Source: Phycisphaerae bacterium (GTDB lineage: Bacteria; Planctomycetota; Phycisphaerae; UBA1845; Fen-1342). From it: DNA of 53,486 nucleotides. The position numbers and the translations under genes are program-made. Every line of letters starts with the position of its first letter. Position 1 is the first letter of the stretch. The stretch is from assembly GCA_030612705.1 (NCBI GenBank), contig JAUWNI010000009.1:1-53486 (forward strand), given 5' to 3'. Below are positions 26,301 through 36,900 of this stretch, piece after piece. The notes under the pieces are model-generated. The model was given only the letters and a program-made list of their open reading frames with translations. It ran no database searches and was not told the DNA's origin.

Positions 26301-26395
26301 TAGTGCTTCTTGACACGTGAAATGGTGGATGGGTGGCCCATGGCTTTAGCCGTGGGGGACGCGAATAGGATTTCGATTCGCGCGACCCACCTCTA
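26301..26395. repeat. Short TA-flanked palindromic element, copy C
   Basis: It begins TAGTGCTTCTTGACACGTG just after the epimerase stop and ends CCACCTCTA before the next gene. It contains the left arm of the gggtggcccatggctttagc palindrome, then a shortened right arm (ttcgattcgcgcgacccacc). It appears to be a decayed relative of the element at 51478-51633. Confidence 0.5.
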
Positions 26396-26439
26396 GTGAA
26401 AATTGCGGCAAAGTTGCCCCGAGAACCGATCGAGAGAGA

Positions 26440-27540
26440 GTGAACCCGGTGCGCGTTTTGTGGCTCGTGCGAGACAACCTGGAGCAGAACTCTGGCGGCG
26501 ATACAACACAGATCCTGCAAACCAAGGCCGGGCTCGAGCGATTGGGGGTTGCGGTAGATCTCGCGAGTCAATGTCCCGTCTCGTTCGTAAGTTACGACCT
26601 GATACAGTTATTCCACCTCGATCGTCTCTGGGAACACCTGGCGGTCTGCCGCCGTATGCGCTCTGAAAGTACCCCCGCCGTGCTAAGCACGATTTATTGG
26701 CCGGCGGATGAATTTGACCGTGGGGGCCGTGCCGGTTTTCAGGGGAAGTTGGCGCATTTGCTCGGGGGCGAAAATTACCAAACCGCGCGGTTGATACAAC
26801 GCTGTGGTATCGATTGTATGCGCAAGCTGACCTTGCGCGGGTGGGATCGCCGGTTGTGTAACTTTCGTAAGGCTGCTCGCTATCTTCTCGAATCAGTCGC
26901 CGTGATTTTGCCGAATAGCACAGCGGAAAAGGAGAGCATCGAGCGGCAGTTCGAAGTGCAACGGCCGGCGGTGGTTGTTCCCAACGCCGCGGATGTGAGC
27001 GCCTTTGCATTACCCGAGGGTACCGCGACACCGCGTGAAGGTGTTCTGAGCGTGGGGCGGTTCGAGCCGCGTAAAAACCAGTTGGCATTGCTCGCAGCTC
27101 TGAAAGGTACGGATATTCCGATCACGTTCGTCGGTCAGGCGGGACGTTTTAACATGCGTTATCATCGAAAATGCCGCCGGCTGGCCGGCGAGCGGGTTAG
27201 TTTTCTGGACCGACGCGGGCCGGCGGAGCTGTGCCGGCTTTACCAGGCCGCGTCCGTGCATGCCTGCGTGAGTTGGTATGAAACGCCCGGGCTGGTGAGT
27301 CTGGAGGCGGGGCTTTCGGGGTGCAAACTCGTCGTTACGCCGGGCGGGAGCACGCGTGAGTATTTTGGCGACGATGCTTTCTATTGCCGGCCGGATGACA
27401 ATGCTTCAATCCGCGCTGCGGTCGAGCGTGCCCTCGCCGCCGAGCCGCCAAGTCGGCTAGCCGCGCGCGTGGCGCGTGAATTCAATTGGGATGCCGCGGC
27501 GCGCGAGACGCTGCGTGGGTATGAACTTGCCTTGGGGTAA
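26440..27540 (+). CDS. GT-B glycosyltransferase (GT4 family)
   Basis: 366 residues from GTG 26440; a second GTG four codons later is possible. The N-terminal GT-B half starts VRVLWLVRDNLEQNSGGDTT, with the glycine-rich loop of GT4 enzymes. The C-terminal half has LSVGRFEPRKNQLALLAALK, ITFVGQAGR, LCRLYQAASVHACVSWYETP and the E-x7-E type donor motif YETPGLVSLEAGLSGCKLVV. It would act in the cytoplasm using a nucleotide sugar. It sits in line between the WecB-type epimerase and the giant fusion gene. Confidence 0.88.
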   Translation: MNPVRVLWLVRDNLEQNSGGDTTQILQTKAGLERLGVAVDLASQCPVSFVSYDLIQLFHLDRLWEHLAVCRRMRSESTPAVLSTIYWPADEFDRGGRAGFQGKLAHLLGGENYQTARLIQRCGIDCMRKLTLRGWDRRLCNFRKAARYLLESVAVILPNSTAEKESIERQFEVQRPAVVVPNAADVSAFALPEGTATPREGVLSVGRFEPRKNQLALLAALKGTDIPITFVGQAGRFNMRYHRKCRRLAGERVSFLDRRGPAELCRLYQAASVHACVSWYETPGLVSLEAGLSGCKLVVTPGGSTREYFGDDAFYCRPDDNASIRAAVERALAAEPPSRLAARVAREFNWDAAARETLRGYELALG

Positions 27541-27842
27541 CTCTTCAGGCAAAGGTCCGAGAGAACCTTGGGGGCAGCTCGCCAGGTACGGTCACAGCCC
27601 CAAGGACAGCGTTTCCAAATCCGCTTCTACGATCCTCACGGGCGTGTCCTCCGAATGGTGCGCGATCAAGAGGATACGCCCGTTTCTGACGCCGTAAGCC
27701 GGATTACACGCGAGAGGATACGGCACTGGCAATGGTGCAGGCTTGCAGGGATGCAACGACCTGTCGATAATAGCGGCCAAACTTCAGTCGGGTTGGCGCT
27801 CGGCAAACTGATGGGGGTGGGCGCTATGCAGGCGAGGGACAG
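27541..27842. other. Gap before the giant fusion gene
   Basis: 302 bases without a convincing gene. A frame from 27568 runs into the fusion gene but is out of frame and low in coding character. A GAGGG ribosome site lies just before the GTG at 27843. No strong hairpin or repeat was seen; it could hold a promoter. Confidence 0.4.
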
Positions 27843-30800
27843 GTGCCGGTGCTTACTCTGCCCGTCGAGATTGAGCTCCCCATTGACGGGAACACTGTGG
27901 TTCCATTCCGCGCAGCCGCGGCGGGCGAACTACTCACCGTTAAGGATGGCGCACTCGAATTCGCTTTGCCGGAAGATACACACGTCTATCTCGGTTCGAA
28001 AGAGAATACCAAGTTCGCGGTCCCACCGAAGAAATCGGCGCTGCGGTTGGAGCCGGACACCACGTACACCTTGCGCGGGAAGATCGACCTGACGGCGGGT
28101 CAGGTAGCGCTTTGGCTGATTGAATACGATGAGTGCCAGCAGCTCTGCCATCAGAAACGGGCGTTGCGTGATGGCGCGTTCCAACTGACGTGGAAGACAC
28201 ACGCCCGGCACCAGTCGTGCTGCCTGGCGTTGCGCATCAGTGGCGCGGGCCGCCTTCGTCTCGGACCAATCTCCATCACAACCCACGCCGCCGACGCCCT
28301 TACTCTGGGTGTGATCGAACCCGCAGCGGAACGCCTCAAAGTGGGCCCGGGGGGCAGGTTCGCCGCATACTCCCTTTTTTTTGATCCGAGCGGTTACCGC
28401 GAGTACACAGACGAGCATCATCATTTTTATGACGGTCGCGATCCTATCTGGTATGGGCAAATTGTCGAGAAGTTCCAAGGTTGCCGCCGCGTCCTCGACG
28501 TGGGGTGTGGGCCCGGTCTGCTGTTGCAGGCGCTGTCGAGCGGAGGCGTTGAGAACGCCGTGGGACTCGAACGTGATCCTCATTATCTGGCAAGTTGCCG
28601 CACGCGCCAGGTTCACGCCGTCGAACATGATTTGAATCTGCCCTTCCCGTTTCTCGCCTCGGCGAGTTTTGACGGCGTGGTTGCGCACCAGTCACTCGAC
28701 TACCTCGCACCGATCGCGATTCGTACCGTCCTGCGTGAATGTCGGCGTGTGCTTCAACCGGGCGGTCGGCTCTATGTTGCGTGTCGCTCGGATGGTCAGG
28801 AGTCGGGCGACGTAACGCGCACGGTACCGCTCAAGCCGGATCTGCTTCGCCGGCTGCTTGAGGAGGCGGGGTTCGGAGACATCCATGTGAGCTCCGCGCC
28901 GAATGGGGTTCGTGTCGCAGCTCGCCGACCGGACGAAGGTCGACTCTGGCCGGTGCGTCGTGTCCTGCTGCAAGATGGGAATCCGCTGACGCCGTGGCAG
29001 CCGGCGACCGCGTTTCTACCGCCCACGGCGGAGGCCTGGGACAACCTCAGCAACCGCGACTTCACGCTGCTGACCAGTTCCCGTAAAGACGAGCTGCAAG
29101 ACGGCGAAAACCACGTGGCCTATTACACAGGTTATCGGCGCGAGGGCGACCAAATCGCCCGGGCCATCTGCCGCGCAATTAGCCGTGACGGCATGCAGTG
29201 GCGCCGCGAACCGGAAGATCCTGTACTCGAGGCGGGAGCGGCCGGCAGTTGGGACGATGGTGGGGTCGCGGCGGGGTCGGTCATCCGCATCGAACAAGAC
29301 GGCCGGCCGGCATACCTCATGTACTACACCGGTCGCCGCACCGACGGCCAGTGGGGTGGCATCGGGCTGGCGCGCAGCCGCGATGGCATCAACTGGGAGA
29401 AGCGGCCGGATTTGCTTCTGTCGATCAACCACTACGCGAACGTGGAGCATCTGGCGCTGGCGGACGTGATCCAGACCGCGGCCGGCCGTTGGTTGATGCA
29501 CTGCGAGGGCTGGGTTGAGAACGCTGGTTGGGCGGTGTTCCAGGCCGAGTCGGACGATGGTCTGAACTGGCGCCCGACACAGACGGCGCCGGTACTTGAT
29601 CCGGGCGCCATTCCGTGGGGCGGAGCGCACGCGGCGAATCCGAAGTGCGTGGAAGCGTCGGACGGTCGTCTTGTTCTCGGGTTCAACGCCTCTGATTCCT
29701 CACTTCGGTTCCAACTCGGCCTGGCGGAGAGCGAAAACGGGCGCGATTGGCGGCTGATCGATGTGAACCCGGTGATCTGCACAACGGGCGGCGACTACCG
29801 CGTCGAATCATTCTTCATGACACGCGATAGTTGGCGAAACCACAGGCAGCGCGTGTATTTCTTTGGTGCCGCCTCGCGATCGACGGAACGGTCGAGCCGC
29901 GTGCTGGTGGCGGAAACCGATCCGGACAGCGCCTGGGTGGCAGAACCCTGGCAGACGCAGCGCCCGGGTCTGTACCGCATCCAATCCGATCGGCTGGTAG
30001 CCGAACCCGGTGCGACGACCCGCGCCCAGGCGCTGACACGTGAGATTAAGATCGAACGGGAACTGCAGTGTTCGCTGCGCTTCTCGGCATCCGCTTCCAG
30101 TCGCAGTGGCGTCTTGCTCACAATCGCCGGCGATGAGCAGCAGTGTGAGATCGGCCTGGAAGCCGGTGGGCGCTGCACCGTGAACGGCGAGTCGTGGTTC
30201 GAGCCGGCAAGCACTGTCCAGAGTGTTTCGCTCTGCTTGCGAATTGTGTGCCCACGCGGCGAACAGCCCGAGTTTTCTCTACAGGTCTGGCACGGGGAGA
30301 AGCGCGTGCTTGAACGGCAGGAAGTCTTACCGATCTCGCCGCGCGCGCTGCGCATTGCCGTGCAGGCCCCGCCCGGCGAGCCGTCGCTCGTGGTTGACCA
30401 TGTCGACGTCCGGCAGCCGCTTCTGATGCAGGTTGAGTCGTTCGGCGATGCGCACATGTACATGGGCGTTTGTGGCACGGGTGACCCGCTGCTGCCGGAT
30501 GTTGACGCCGGTTCGTTTGCAGCGTCGCTGAAGCGGCATGACATCGGCCGGGCGCTCGTCATGCCTTATGGATCGAATCGCGCGCTCGACAGCTTCGACC
30601 AGATCGCTCCGTTGGCGCGGGAACGACTCGGCGTGGTCTACCCGCTTCTTCGCTGCCGACCCGTACACACCCAGCGCGCGGCTGACATCCGGTTCCGGCT
30701 CGATCAACTGGAGCTGCTTTGGCAGACCGGCCGAATGTACGGACTGAAGATCCACATGAGGCAGGATGAGATTCCCGGGGCGGAAGTGCTGGATTGGGTC

Positions 30801-31937
30801 GAACGACGACAGGTCCTGACGCTGTGGCACGTTGGCAATAGGGACGATCTCGATTGGCTGATCAAGAACGTCCTGGAGCGCTATACGTTTCCGGTACTGT
30901 TGTCACATTTCGGCGGGTACCCGCTGGATCGCAAACGCTACAAGCTGGCAATCGACTTGCTCGACCGCTTCAGGCAGCTTTACCTTGTTTCAAGTGTCGT
31001 CACATTCGCGGCTTATCTGCGGGCTGCGATCAAACGTTGGCCGGAGCGCATCTTGCTCGGGTCGGACTTTCCCGCCATCGACCCGACCACGGCGCGGGCG
31101 GCAATCCAGCAACTCGCCGTCCCCGATGAGAGCAAGGTACTTGTTACGTCGGAAAACCTGCGTTTCCTCACCGAGCGCGTGCAGTGGTTCCGCTGGCAGG
31201 CTTTGCAAAACCAGTCCGAGCTGCGTTTTCGTCCGTTGCCCGGCACGCCGGAAGAGGTGAAGGAGCAAGGCTTTGTTGTTGTGCCGCCGGGTGAGTTTGA
31301 GGACACCGAATTCGACCAAGCGAAGGAGTTCTGGAGCGGCTACGAGGTCAAGTCGTGGTACCGTGCCGAGAAACCGTGGGCGCGGCTGCTGGCGGATTTG
31401 GTGGCCGATCTGAAGCCGCGCAGCGTGCTCGAATTCGGCTGCAACGTGGGTCGCAATCTGGTGGCAATCGCGCAGGCCAACCCCGACGTGCGTCTGGCCG
31501 GCATCGATGTGAATCCGGAGGCTATCCGCATCGGCCGCGAGCGGACCGGGCTCGATCTGCGGCTCGGCGACGAGAACACGCTGCGGGATTTCGACGCCGG
31601 CGAGTTCGACTTGGTCTTTACGGTGTCCGTGCTTGACCACATCTCGGACATCCGCGACGTGTGCCGGGCACTCATTCACTGCGCGGGCAGGAACCTTTTT
31701 TTGCTTGAAGTGACCTTGCCGGTGGAGGGTAAGGTGCTGCGGCACTATGACCATGCCGAGGCGCGCGTGCGTGAATCAACAGGGGCGTCGTACAGTTGGC
31801 ACGTGGCGAAGTACCTCGAGCCCGACCCGCGCGTCTGGCGGCTGGACTGCCGACCGTGTTACCTGCACGACGGCTCGCTGGGGCCGTACTATTGGCAGTA
31901 TCTGGCGTTTCTCGAAGAGCCTGCTTCGACGAAATAG
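27843..31937 (+). CDS. Giant fusion: two methyltransferases, sugar-hydrolase propeller, amidohydrolase
   Basis: 1364 residues from GTG 27843 (GAGGG six bases upstream), with no signal peptide or membrane span, so cytoplasmic. Residues 1-165 form a beta-sandwich-like domain. Residues ~185-360 are a SAM methyltransferase (VLDVGCGPG at 217). Residues ~385-710 have repeated AISRDGMQWRREPEDPVLE / ARSRDGINWEKRPDLLLS / ESDDGLNWRPTQTAPVLDPG blades, as in GH43/GH32/GH130-type five-bladed propellers. Residues ~735-860 are LamG-like. Residues ~863-1110 are an amidohydrolase-2-like barrel (GDAHMYMG, HMRQDEIPG, LLSHFGGYP, LLGSDFPAID). Residues ~1160-1364 are a second SAM methyltransferase (VLEFGCNVG at 1195). 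The chain of activities suggests processing of a sugar precursor, but I know no protein with this order of domains. Confidence 0.85.
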   Translation: MPVLTLPVEIELPIDGNTVVPFRAAAAGELLTVKDGALEFALPEDTHVYLGSKENTKFAVPPKKSALRLEPDTTYTLRGKIDLTAGQVALWLIEYDECQQLCHQKRALRDGAFQLTWKTHARHQSCCLALRISGAGRLRLGPISITTHAADALTLGVIEPAAERLKVGPGGRFAAYSLFFDPSGYREYTDEHHHFYDGRDPIWYGQIVEKFQGCRRVLDVGCGPGLLLQALSSGGVENAVGLERDPHYLASCRTRQVHAVEHDLNLPFPFLASASFDGVVAHQSLDYLAPIAIRTVLRECRRVLQPGGRLYVACRSDGQESGDVTRTVPLKPDLLRRLLEEAGFGDIHVSSAPNGVRVAARRPDEGRLWPVRRVLLQDGNPLTPWQPATAFLPPTAEAWDNLSNRDFTLLTSSRKDELQDGENHVAYYTGYRREGDQIARAICRAISRDGMQWRREPEDPVLEAGAAGSWDDGGVAAGSVIRIEQDGRPAYLMYYTGRRTDGQWGGIGLARSRDGINWEKRPDLLLSINHYANVEHLALADVIQTAAGRWLMHCEGWVENAGWAVFQAESDDGLNWRPTQTAPVLDPGAIPWGGAHAANPKCVEASDGRLVLGFNASDSSLRFQLGLAESENGRDWRLIDVNPVICTTGGDYRVESFFMTRDSWRNHRQRVYFFGAASRSTERSSRVLVAETDPDSAWVAEPWQTQRPGLYRIQSDRLVAEPGATTRAQALTREIKIERELQCSLRFSASASSRSGVLLTIAGDEQQCEIGLEAGGRCTVNGESWFEPASTVQSVSLCLRIVCPRGEQPEFSLQVWHGEKRVLERQEVLPISPRALRIAVQAPPGEPSLVVDHVDVRQPLLMQVESFGDAHMYMGVCGTGDPLLPDVDAGSFAASLKRHDIGRALVMPYGSNRALDSFDQIAPLARERLGVVYPLLRCRPVHTQRAADIRFRLDQLELLWQTGRMYGLKIHMRQDEIPGAEVLDWVERRQVLTLWHVGNRDDLDWLIKNVLERYTFPVLLSHFGGYPLDRKRYKLAIDLLDRFRQLYLVSSVVTFAAYLRAAIKRWPERILLGSDFPAIDPTTARAAIQQLAVPDESKVLVTSENLRFLTERVQWFRWQALQNQSELRFRPLPGTPEEVKEQGFVVVPPGEFEDTEFDQAKEFWSGYEVKSWYRAEKPWARLLADLVADLKPRSVLEFGCNVGRNLVAIAQANPDVRLAGIDVNPEAIRIGRERTGLDLRLGDENTLRDFDAGEFDLVFTVSVLDHISDIRDVCRALIHCAGRNLFLLEVTLPVEGKVLRHYDHAEARVRESTGASYSWHVAKYLEPDPRVWRLDCRPCYLHDGSLGPYYWQYLAFLEEPASTK

Positions 31938-32345
31938 TCGTCCCTGAAAAAGCCGCACTCACGCGGCGTTGATTTCCGGCCGGCGTGGTATTCGGTGTGG
32001 AACGATCGCCCCGGCGAGCCAGGCGCGCAGCGCAAAACAAAACGTCGCCGGCAACTTCCGCGGGTTCGCGGCGGTCGAGTGCCTGAAGAAGGACCGGGTC
32101 TAATCGCTGACGTTCCACGACTTCCCGGCCGAGCACTGGGTGCACGTGCGAGCAACCAATCCGATCGAGAGCACGTTCGCGACGGTGCGGCTGCGACACC
32201 GCCGAACGAAAGGCAACGGCAGCCGTCAAGTCGGCCGATCGGCGAGTTCTTCGCACTGGGCGTCGCCCCAGCTACACCGATGCGCTGATCGTCAAAATGT
32301 ACCTGTGGTTGGTCTGGCACTGCCGCCAGCCGTCGCCATCTCATT
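31938..32345. other. Gap with transposase remnant between converging genes
   Basis: 408 bases separating the plus-strand fusion gene from the minus-strand membrane glycosyltransferase gene. It holds a decayed IS256-type transposase fragment and no intact gene. No clear bidirectional terminator was found. Confidence 0.6.
32053..32229 (+). pseudogene. IS256-family transposase fragment
   Basis: In one frame the bases encode VECLKKDRV, a stop, then SLTFHDFPAEHWVHVRATNP and IESTFATVRLRHRRTKGNGS. The ECLKKD, TFYDFPAEHW and TNPIESTFATVRLR strings are hallmarks of the C-terminal part of IS256/Mutator-type transposases. Both ends are missing and a stop interrupts the frame. Confidence 0.85.
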
Positions 32346-33779
32346 CTATTGTGCCCCAGTCAGCGGTGACAGCACGTACCAATCTGCGGAGATGCCGCTG
32401 ACCTGCATCACGATGGCGACAACGAGGCCTATCACCACAAGAACACACTTGGCCGCGCGGCGGGGTCTGGCTCCCATCTGCCGCGTTCCACAGAGGATGT
32501 CGATGACCAACGCAGCGGCGAGTATGAACAGGAAGGGGTCCGACAACTCGCGAAACCGCGGCTGTGAAAACGTCAGCGACAGTAACAGCAGATACAACCC
32601 CGTGGGCAACACGATGACTGCGAAGCGTCTCCACTGGAGCACAGCCAGACAAAGACCGACGAGAATGAAGGGAGACAAAAGCGCATAATACCACTCGATC
32701 AGACCTCTCGTTCGCGCTTGCAGACGGGCGTACTGATCGCGCCAGGTAGTGGCGAGAGCCGGCTTAGCGCGACGCTTTACGTATGCCTCGAACGCTTCCG
32801 GCGCCATAAACCAGTGGGAGAACGATATAACCGCGTACCCACTAGCCTTCGCTCCCAAGAGACCGAGCGCTCGGACCCGACACAAGTCGATATAGCGCAG
32901 GGGATGCTCGCGCATCCACTCACAAGCTCTTTTCCGAGCCCAGCGGTCGGTGCCTGCCTCACCAAGTTCTTTCCCCAACTCAGGCCATGACACGTCGACC
33001 TTCATGGACCCGTCCGAGACCGCGTCATCGTTATTCCCAATATAGAGATTGATGCCCCCGGCACTGGACAGCATGAACGGTCCCATGCCCAAGCGGTAAT
33101 TACGCATCAGCCACGGCGCCAGAACGAAGCCCGTCACGACGATGAACGTAACGATAGCCGAAGGTCGCCACATCCGCCGTCGCGGACTGTAAAGTACGAG
33201 CAGCAGCCAGGCGGGAAACAGATACAGTCCGGCGGGGCGGGTGAGCAATAGCAGCCCATACACCAGGGCGCTGCTAGCGACGCAGAGCAGCGCTCGCCAT
33301 CCAGTGTTCTTATCAGTCAGCGCAAGGAGAAGGAGCCCCCCGATTGTCAGGGGTACGGCCAGGTGCTCGGTGAGTGTCTGGGGGATAAGCGCGAGCGTCG
33401 GGGGCGACAGGGCATGCAGAAGGCCGGCCAGCGCGGCAGCACGCACGTCCACGCAAGTTGCCGCGAGCAATACGAGCAGCGCCGATGCGAGCGCACCCAA
33501 GATGGCATTCATCGTGGCCGGAACGCGCCAGTCAGTCCCCACGTACTTGTAGAGCCCTGCCAAGAAGTAGGGGTACGCCGGAGTTCGGTACGCCGACTCC
33601 GGCATACCGCCGTGCTCCAATACGTGCTGGGCACGCCGCGCGTAATGCTTCGCGTCGCTGATGGGCGTATGCTTCGCTTGCCACACGCAGGCAACACGCA
33701 CGGTCAGCGAAACGAGAAAAATCAGCAACACGACGTTCCGAAGCTTGTGAGACGATGCCTCCGGCGCTTGTCCAACCAT
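32346..33779 (-). CDS. GT39-like integral membrane glycosyltransferase
   Basis: 477 residues with about ten to twelve membrane helices (e.g. VVLLIFLVSLTVRVACVW, ASALLVLLAATCVDVRAAAL, IVTFIVVTGFVLAPWLMRNY). After the first helix comes the acidic loop TPISDAKHYARRA, where ArnT/PMT-type enzymes (GT39/GT83) carry a catalytic Asp. A middle APWLMRNY motif and a periplasmic loop also fit the family. Such enzymes take a sugar from a polyprenyl phosphate and attach it outside the inner membrane. It is the last gene of the minus-strand glycan block; a 130-base gap with a short inverted repeat separates it from the larger paralogues. Confidence 0.85.
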   Translation of the reverse strand: MVGQAPEASSHKLRNVVLLIFLVSLTVRVACVWQAKHTPISDAKHYARRAQHVLEHGGMPESAYRTPAYPYFLAGLYKYVGTDWRVPATMNAILGALASALLVLLAATCVDVRAAALAGLLHALSPPTLALIPQTLTEHLAVPLTIGGLLLLALTDKNTGWRALLCVASSALVYGLLLLTRPAGLYLFPAWLLLVLYSPRRRMWRPSAIVTFIVVTGFVLAPWLMRNYRLGMGPFMLSSAGGINLYIGNNDDAVSDGSMKVDVSWPELGKELGEAGTDRWARKRACEWMREHPLRYIDLCRVRALGLLGAKASGYAVISFSHWFMAPEAFEAYVKRRAKPALATTWRDQYARLQARTRGLIEWYYALLSPFILVGLCLAVLQWRRFAVIVLPTGLYLLLLSLTFSQPRFRELSDPFLFILAAALVIDILCGTRQMGARPRRAAKCVLVVIGLVVAIVMQVSGISADWYVLSPLTGAQ

Positions 33780-33829
33780 TCTGAATCTCGTGCGCGGGCA
33801 AGTTCAGCGGGCGATCTATTCGATGATGT

Positions 33830-33867
33830 AGTATAATCCCGCGAATCTGCCATACATACAGTATGGC
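33830..33867 (-). promoter_or_regulatory. Candidate promoter with overlapping inverted repeat
   Basis: On the minus strand a TATACT box (33835-33830) lies about 50 bases before the start of the GT39-like gene. GCCATAC and GTATGGC (33849-33867, five-base spacer) overlap where a -35 box would be. No good -35 match is visible, which would fit an activator- or repressor-controlled promoter. The evidence is short-motif only. Confidence 0.3.
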
Positions 33868-33911
33868 ACAAACTCCTTAATTGATTAAGTTATTGTTGCC
33901 CAGCTCCTTAG

Positions 33912-36900
33912 TTATGGCACGGCACTCTGGTCATCCGAAATGGTGGCCGATGTCGGTGCCAGTTCCAGGTTGTGTAAGGTGAAGCCGGTGACTGAGTTGG
34001 GGCGAACCCGCGCGAAGATGTGAACGGTGCTGATATTACGCAGATCCGCGGCATCCACGGTCTCGAAGGGTCCCGAGTCCTGCCCCGGCACCAGCGTGAA
34101 GGTCATCGGGGTCGTGTCGGGGCGCTCGGCGTCCGTAAAGTGATAAACCCATTTTACCAGGTCATTTCGCCTGGAATCATAGCCGAACACGTACAACGCG
34201 GTGATGTTTTCGGGGGCATCACAACTGATTTCGAAACGCAGCGCGTCAAACGGCGGTACGGGGACTTTTACGCCGCCGTATTGTCCTCGTGACGTGTCCG
34301 CACCGCTTTCGATGCGGCATTGCAGCCCGTTCCGGCCGGGCTGCACCTCGACGGAGGCTGCGCTTCTGGACCAGTGGCTCTCCCACGATTGTTCGGATTT
34401 CTCGACCGAAACCGGGAGAAAACGAAGAGCGGAGACATCCGGGGTGGGGGTGGGTGGAGCGGCGACCTCGGCTCGATGAAGCGTCAGCCCCGCCGTCGTG
34501 CCCGGGGTCGCCCGGAGGCTGACGCGGACGTACCGGGTTCGACGGTTGTCGCGCTTGCGGAAGAAGTCGAAGAAGCCGGTGGACTGGCCCGGCAGGAAGA
34601 CGAGTGTGTGCGGTTCCCGGCTGAGGTGGTCGAGGTCGTTGGCCTTCCACAGCCAGCCGGCGATGCGGCTGCGCGGGGTGGCGTAGGTTTCCACGTAGAC
34701 GGCTTCGATGTTCCCGGCCTGCTGAAAACTCACTTGCAGACGCAGGGCGTCCAGTCCCGGCACGGCGAACTGGATACCGGCCGTCAGCGGCGCTTCCGCC
34801 TCGGGCTCGCCGACGATCGTGCAAGCCAGACCGTCCTCGGCGGATGTGATTCGCATCTGTTCGTCGCCAGCGGGTAAGCGGTAGTGCTCGGGTGGTTGCG
34901 CGAACTCAACTGGAACAAAGGAGTACGCGGAGACGTCGGGCGTCGGGCCCGCGGTTGCGGCGGCTGCGGCGTCGTGCAAGATCAGCCCCGCCTGTCCGGT
35001 TGGCGTAACCCGTAGAAAGACGCCGATTTCGCGCACCGCATCGCCGTTAGTTTCGCCAGAGGGTGTAAACGGCCCGTTACGTCGCCCGGGTATGAAGGTA
35101 TACGTCGTCGGCTCGGAGCGGGGAGTTGCCCCGTCGCCTGTTTTCCAGCTCCAGGACGACACGGATCGACCCATGGCATTGCGGCCCTCGACAAGGATCG
35201 ACTCGATGTTCTCCGGGTTCTCAAAGCCGGCAGTGAAGCGAAGTGCCTGGAGGTTAGGGACGGAAAATACCAGGCCGCCCGTCTGCCGGGCCGCCTGATC
35301 CGGGTTTCCGCCAACGGTGCAGCCCAGCCCTTCGCGTGTACGTTCCAGAGTCACGGGGGTTCGGGAATCGGCCCAGCGGTACTGTGCGAGCGGGCGGCGG
35401 AAGTCGAGCGGGGCGAACTCGTACCTGGAGGTGTCCGGCAGACAAAACGACGTTAGCTTCAGGCCGCCGTCGGAAGGGAAGACGGGAACCAGGTCGCGCG
35501 TGTCCCGTTTAGGCAGGATCATGTAGAGCGAGGTCCAACGATGTCGTTTGTCGAGGCTGGTTTCGTAGCGATCAACCTCCAGCCAGTTATCGGGGATTTC
35601 GTACGGATGGCCGCGCCAGCGGATTTCGAGACTGGAGAGGACCACCCATCCGGAGTCGGTCTCATGGGCTTCCCGGAGCGGGCCGAAGCCGCCCAAGAGA
35701 CGCCGGAAATCGTTGAACTGATAAAAAGCACGCTGCGTATACGTGCCGTAGATGGTATCGACGTAGACCTTGTCGTTTTCGTCGGCATGAGTTGTGAGAT
35801 AACGGAAGATGCGGCGGTGTCCCTCGCCGCGATGGGCGCCGTATTCCTGGTAGCGCCGATCGAGCGGCCAGGCGGTGACCAGGGCCACGGCGATGACGGC
35901 GAGTGGAGTGAGCACTTTGCGCCAGCCGGGTGAGAAGCGCTTGAGAATCCAGGCCAGTCCCAGCGCGGTGAGCAGGATGAACGGCACGGAGACTTGGAGC
36001 AGGTAGCGGGACGTGGGTGTGTATTTCGATGGGACGTAGATGATGTAGAGCTGCGCCACGGTCAGTAGTGCGATCAGTAATCTGTATTTCGTTTCCCGGG
36101 ACAGCAAGGCGAGCGCTGCCGCAATGGGAAAAACAAGAATGATGTATCCAAACTGCCAACCCTGAAAGAGCATCTTGGAGTAGAGCAGCAACATTTTTAC
36201 AGGCGGATACCTTTCAGCGATGGTCGGTCCGGACAGCGCCTTGCTGAAGTGCCCGGAATACAGGAGGAATTCGCCCGAGATGGTCCAGAACAGCAGCCCG
36301 AAGAGCGCTTGTGCTGCGAGGAAACCCAGCAGGATGCTTGCCCACCTCCACTGGACACGCCTCGTTATGATGCACCGGCAGAATGCCCAAAGCCCGACGA
36401 GGCAGAGGATGACGATCGCGTTTTCCTTGACGTATTGAAGATAGCCCAGGACAAAGCCGGCGGCGAGAAGCAGCACGGCTTGGCGAGTCCGGTCATTCCG
36501 CTCGGCGGCCACGATCAGCAGCAGGAATAGCGCCAAAAGACTCACGAAAAGGTTGTCCTGTAGCAAAACCGTGGCCATGTAGACGTCGATCGGCAGGCAA
36601 GCCCAGATGGCGGCACCGAGCATGGCCGCCGCCACGTCTGCGATCATGCGCAGCAGTAGATAGATGAACACGATGCCCGCGAGGCTGGCGATCATTGGGG
36701 CCAGCACCAACGACCAATCGTGTACGCCGAAGAGGTGGGTCGCGATCCAGACGGGCAGATTGACGCCCATGCGGTAGAAGTCTGTGCCGTTCTTGTAGGA
36801 TACATCCGCGTACTTCTCGGCGGGCGAGTCGAAAAGGAAGTATCCGTGGTATGCGTGGCGCAAATCGTCGTTGCAGAATGTGCCGGAGAAGTAATGCTGG

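Noticed and set aside
6898-26395. Repeated gggtggcccatgg palindromes as a CRISPR array
   Set aside because: Copies are kilobases apart, single, and lie inside TA-flanked elements; there are no regular spacers and no cas genes.
27568-28092. Plus-strand open frame of 174 codons upstream of and overlapping the giant fusion
   Set aside because: It overlaps the fusion in another frame, is Arg/Ser-rich and has no family motif; the fusion has a proper ribosome site at its own start.
32053-32229. Active IS256 insertion sequence
   Set aside because: Only a C-terminal fragment with an internal stop remains and no inverted ends could be found.
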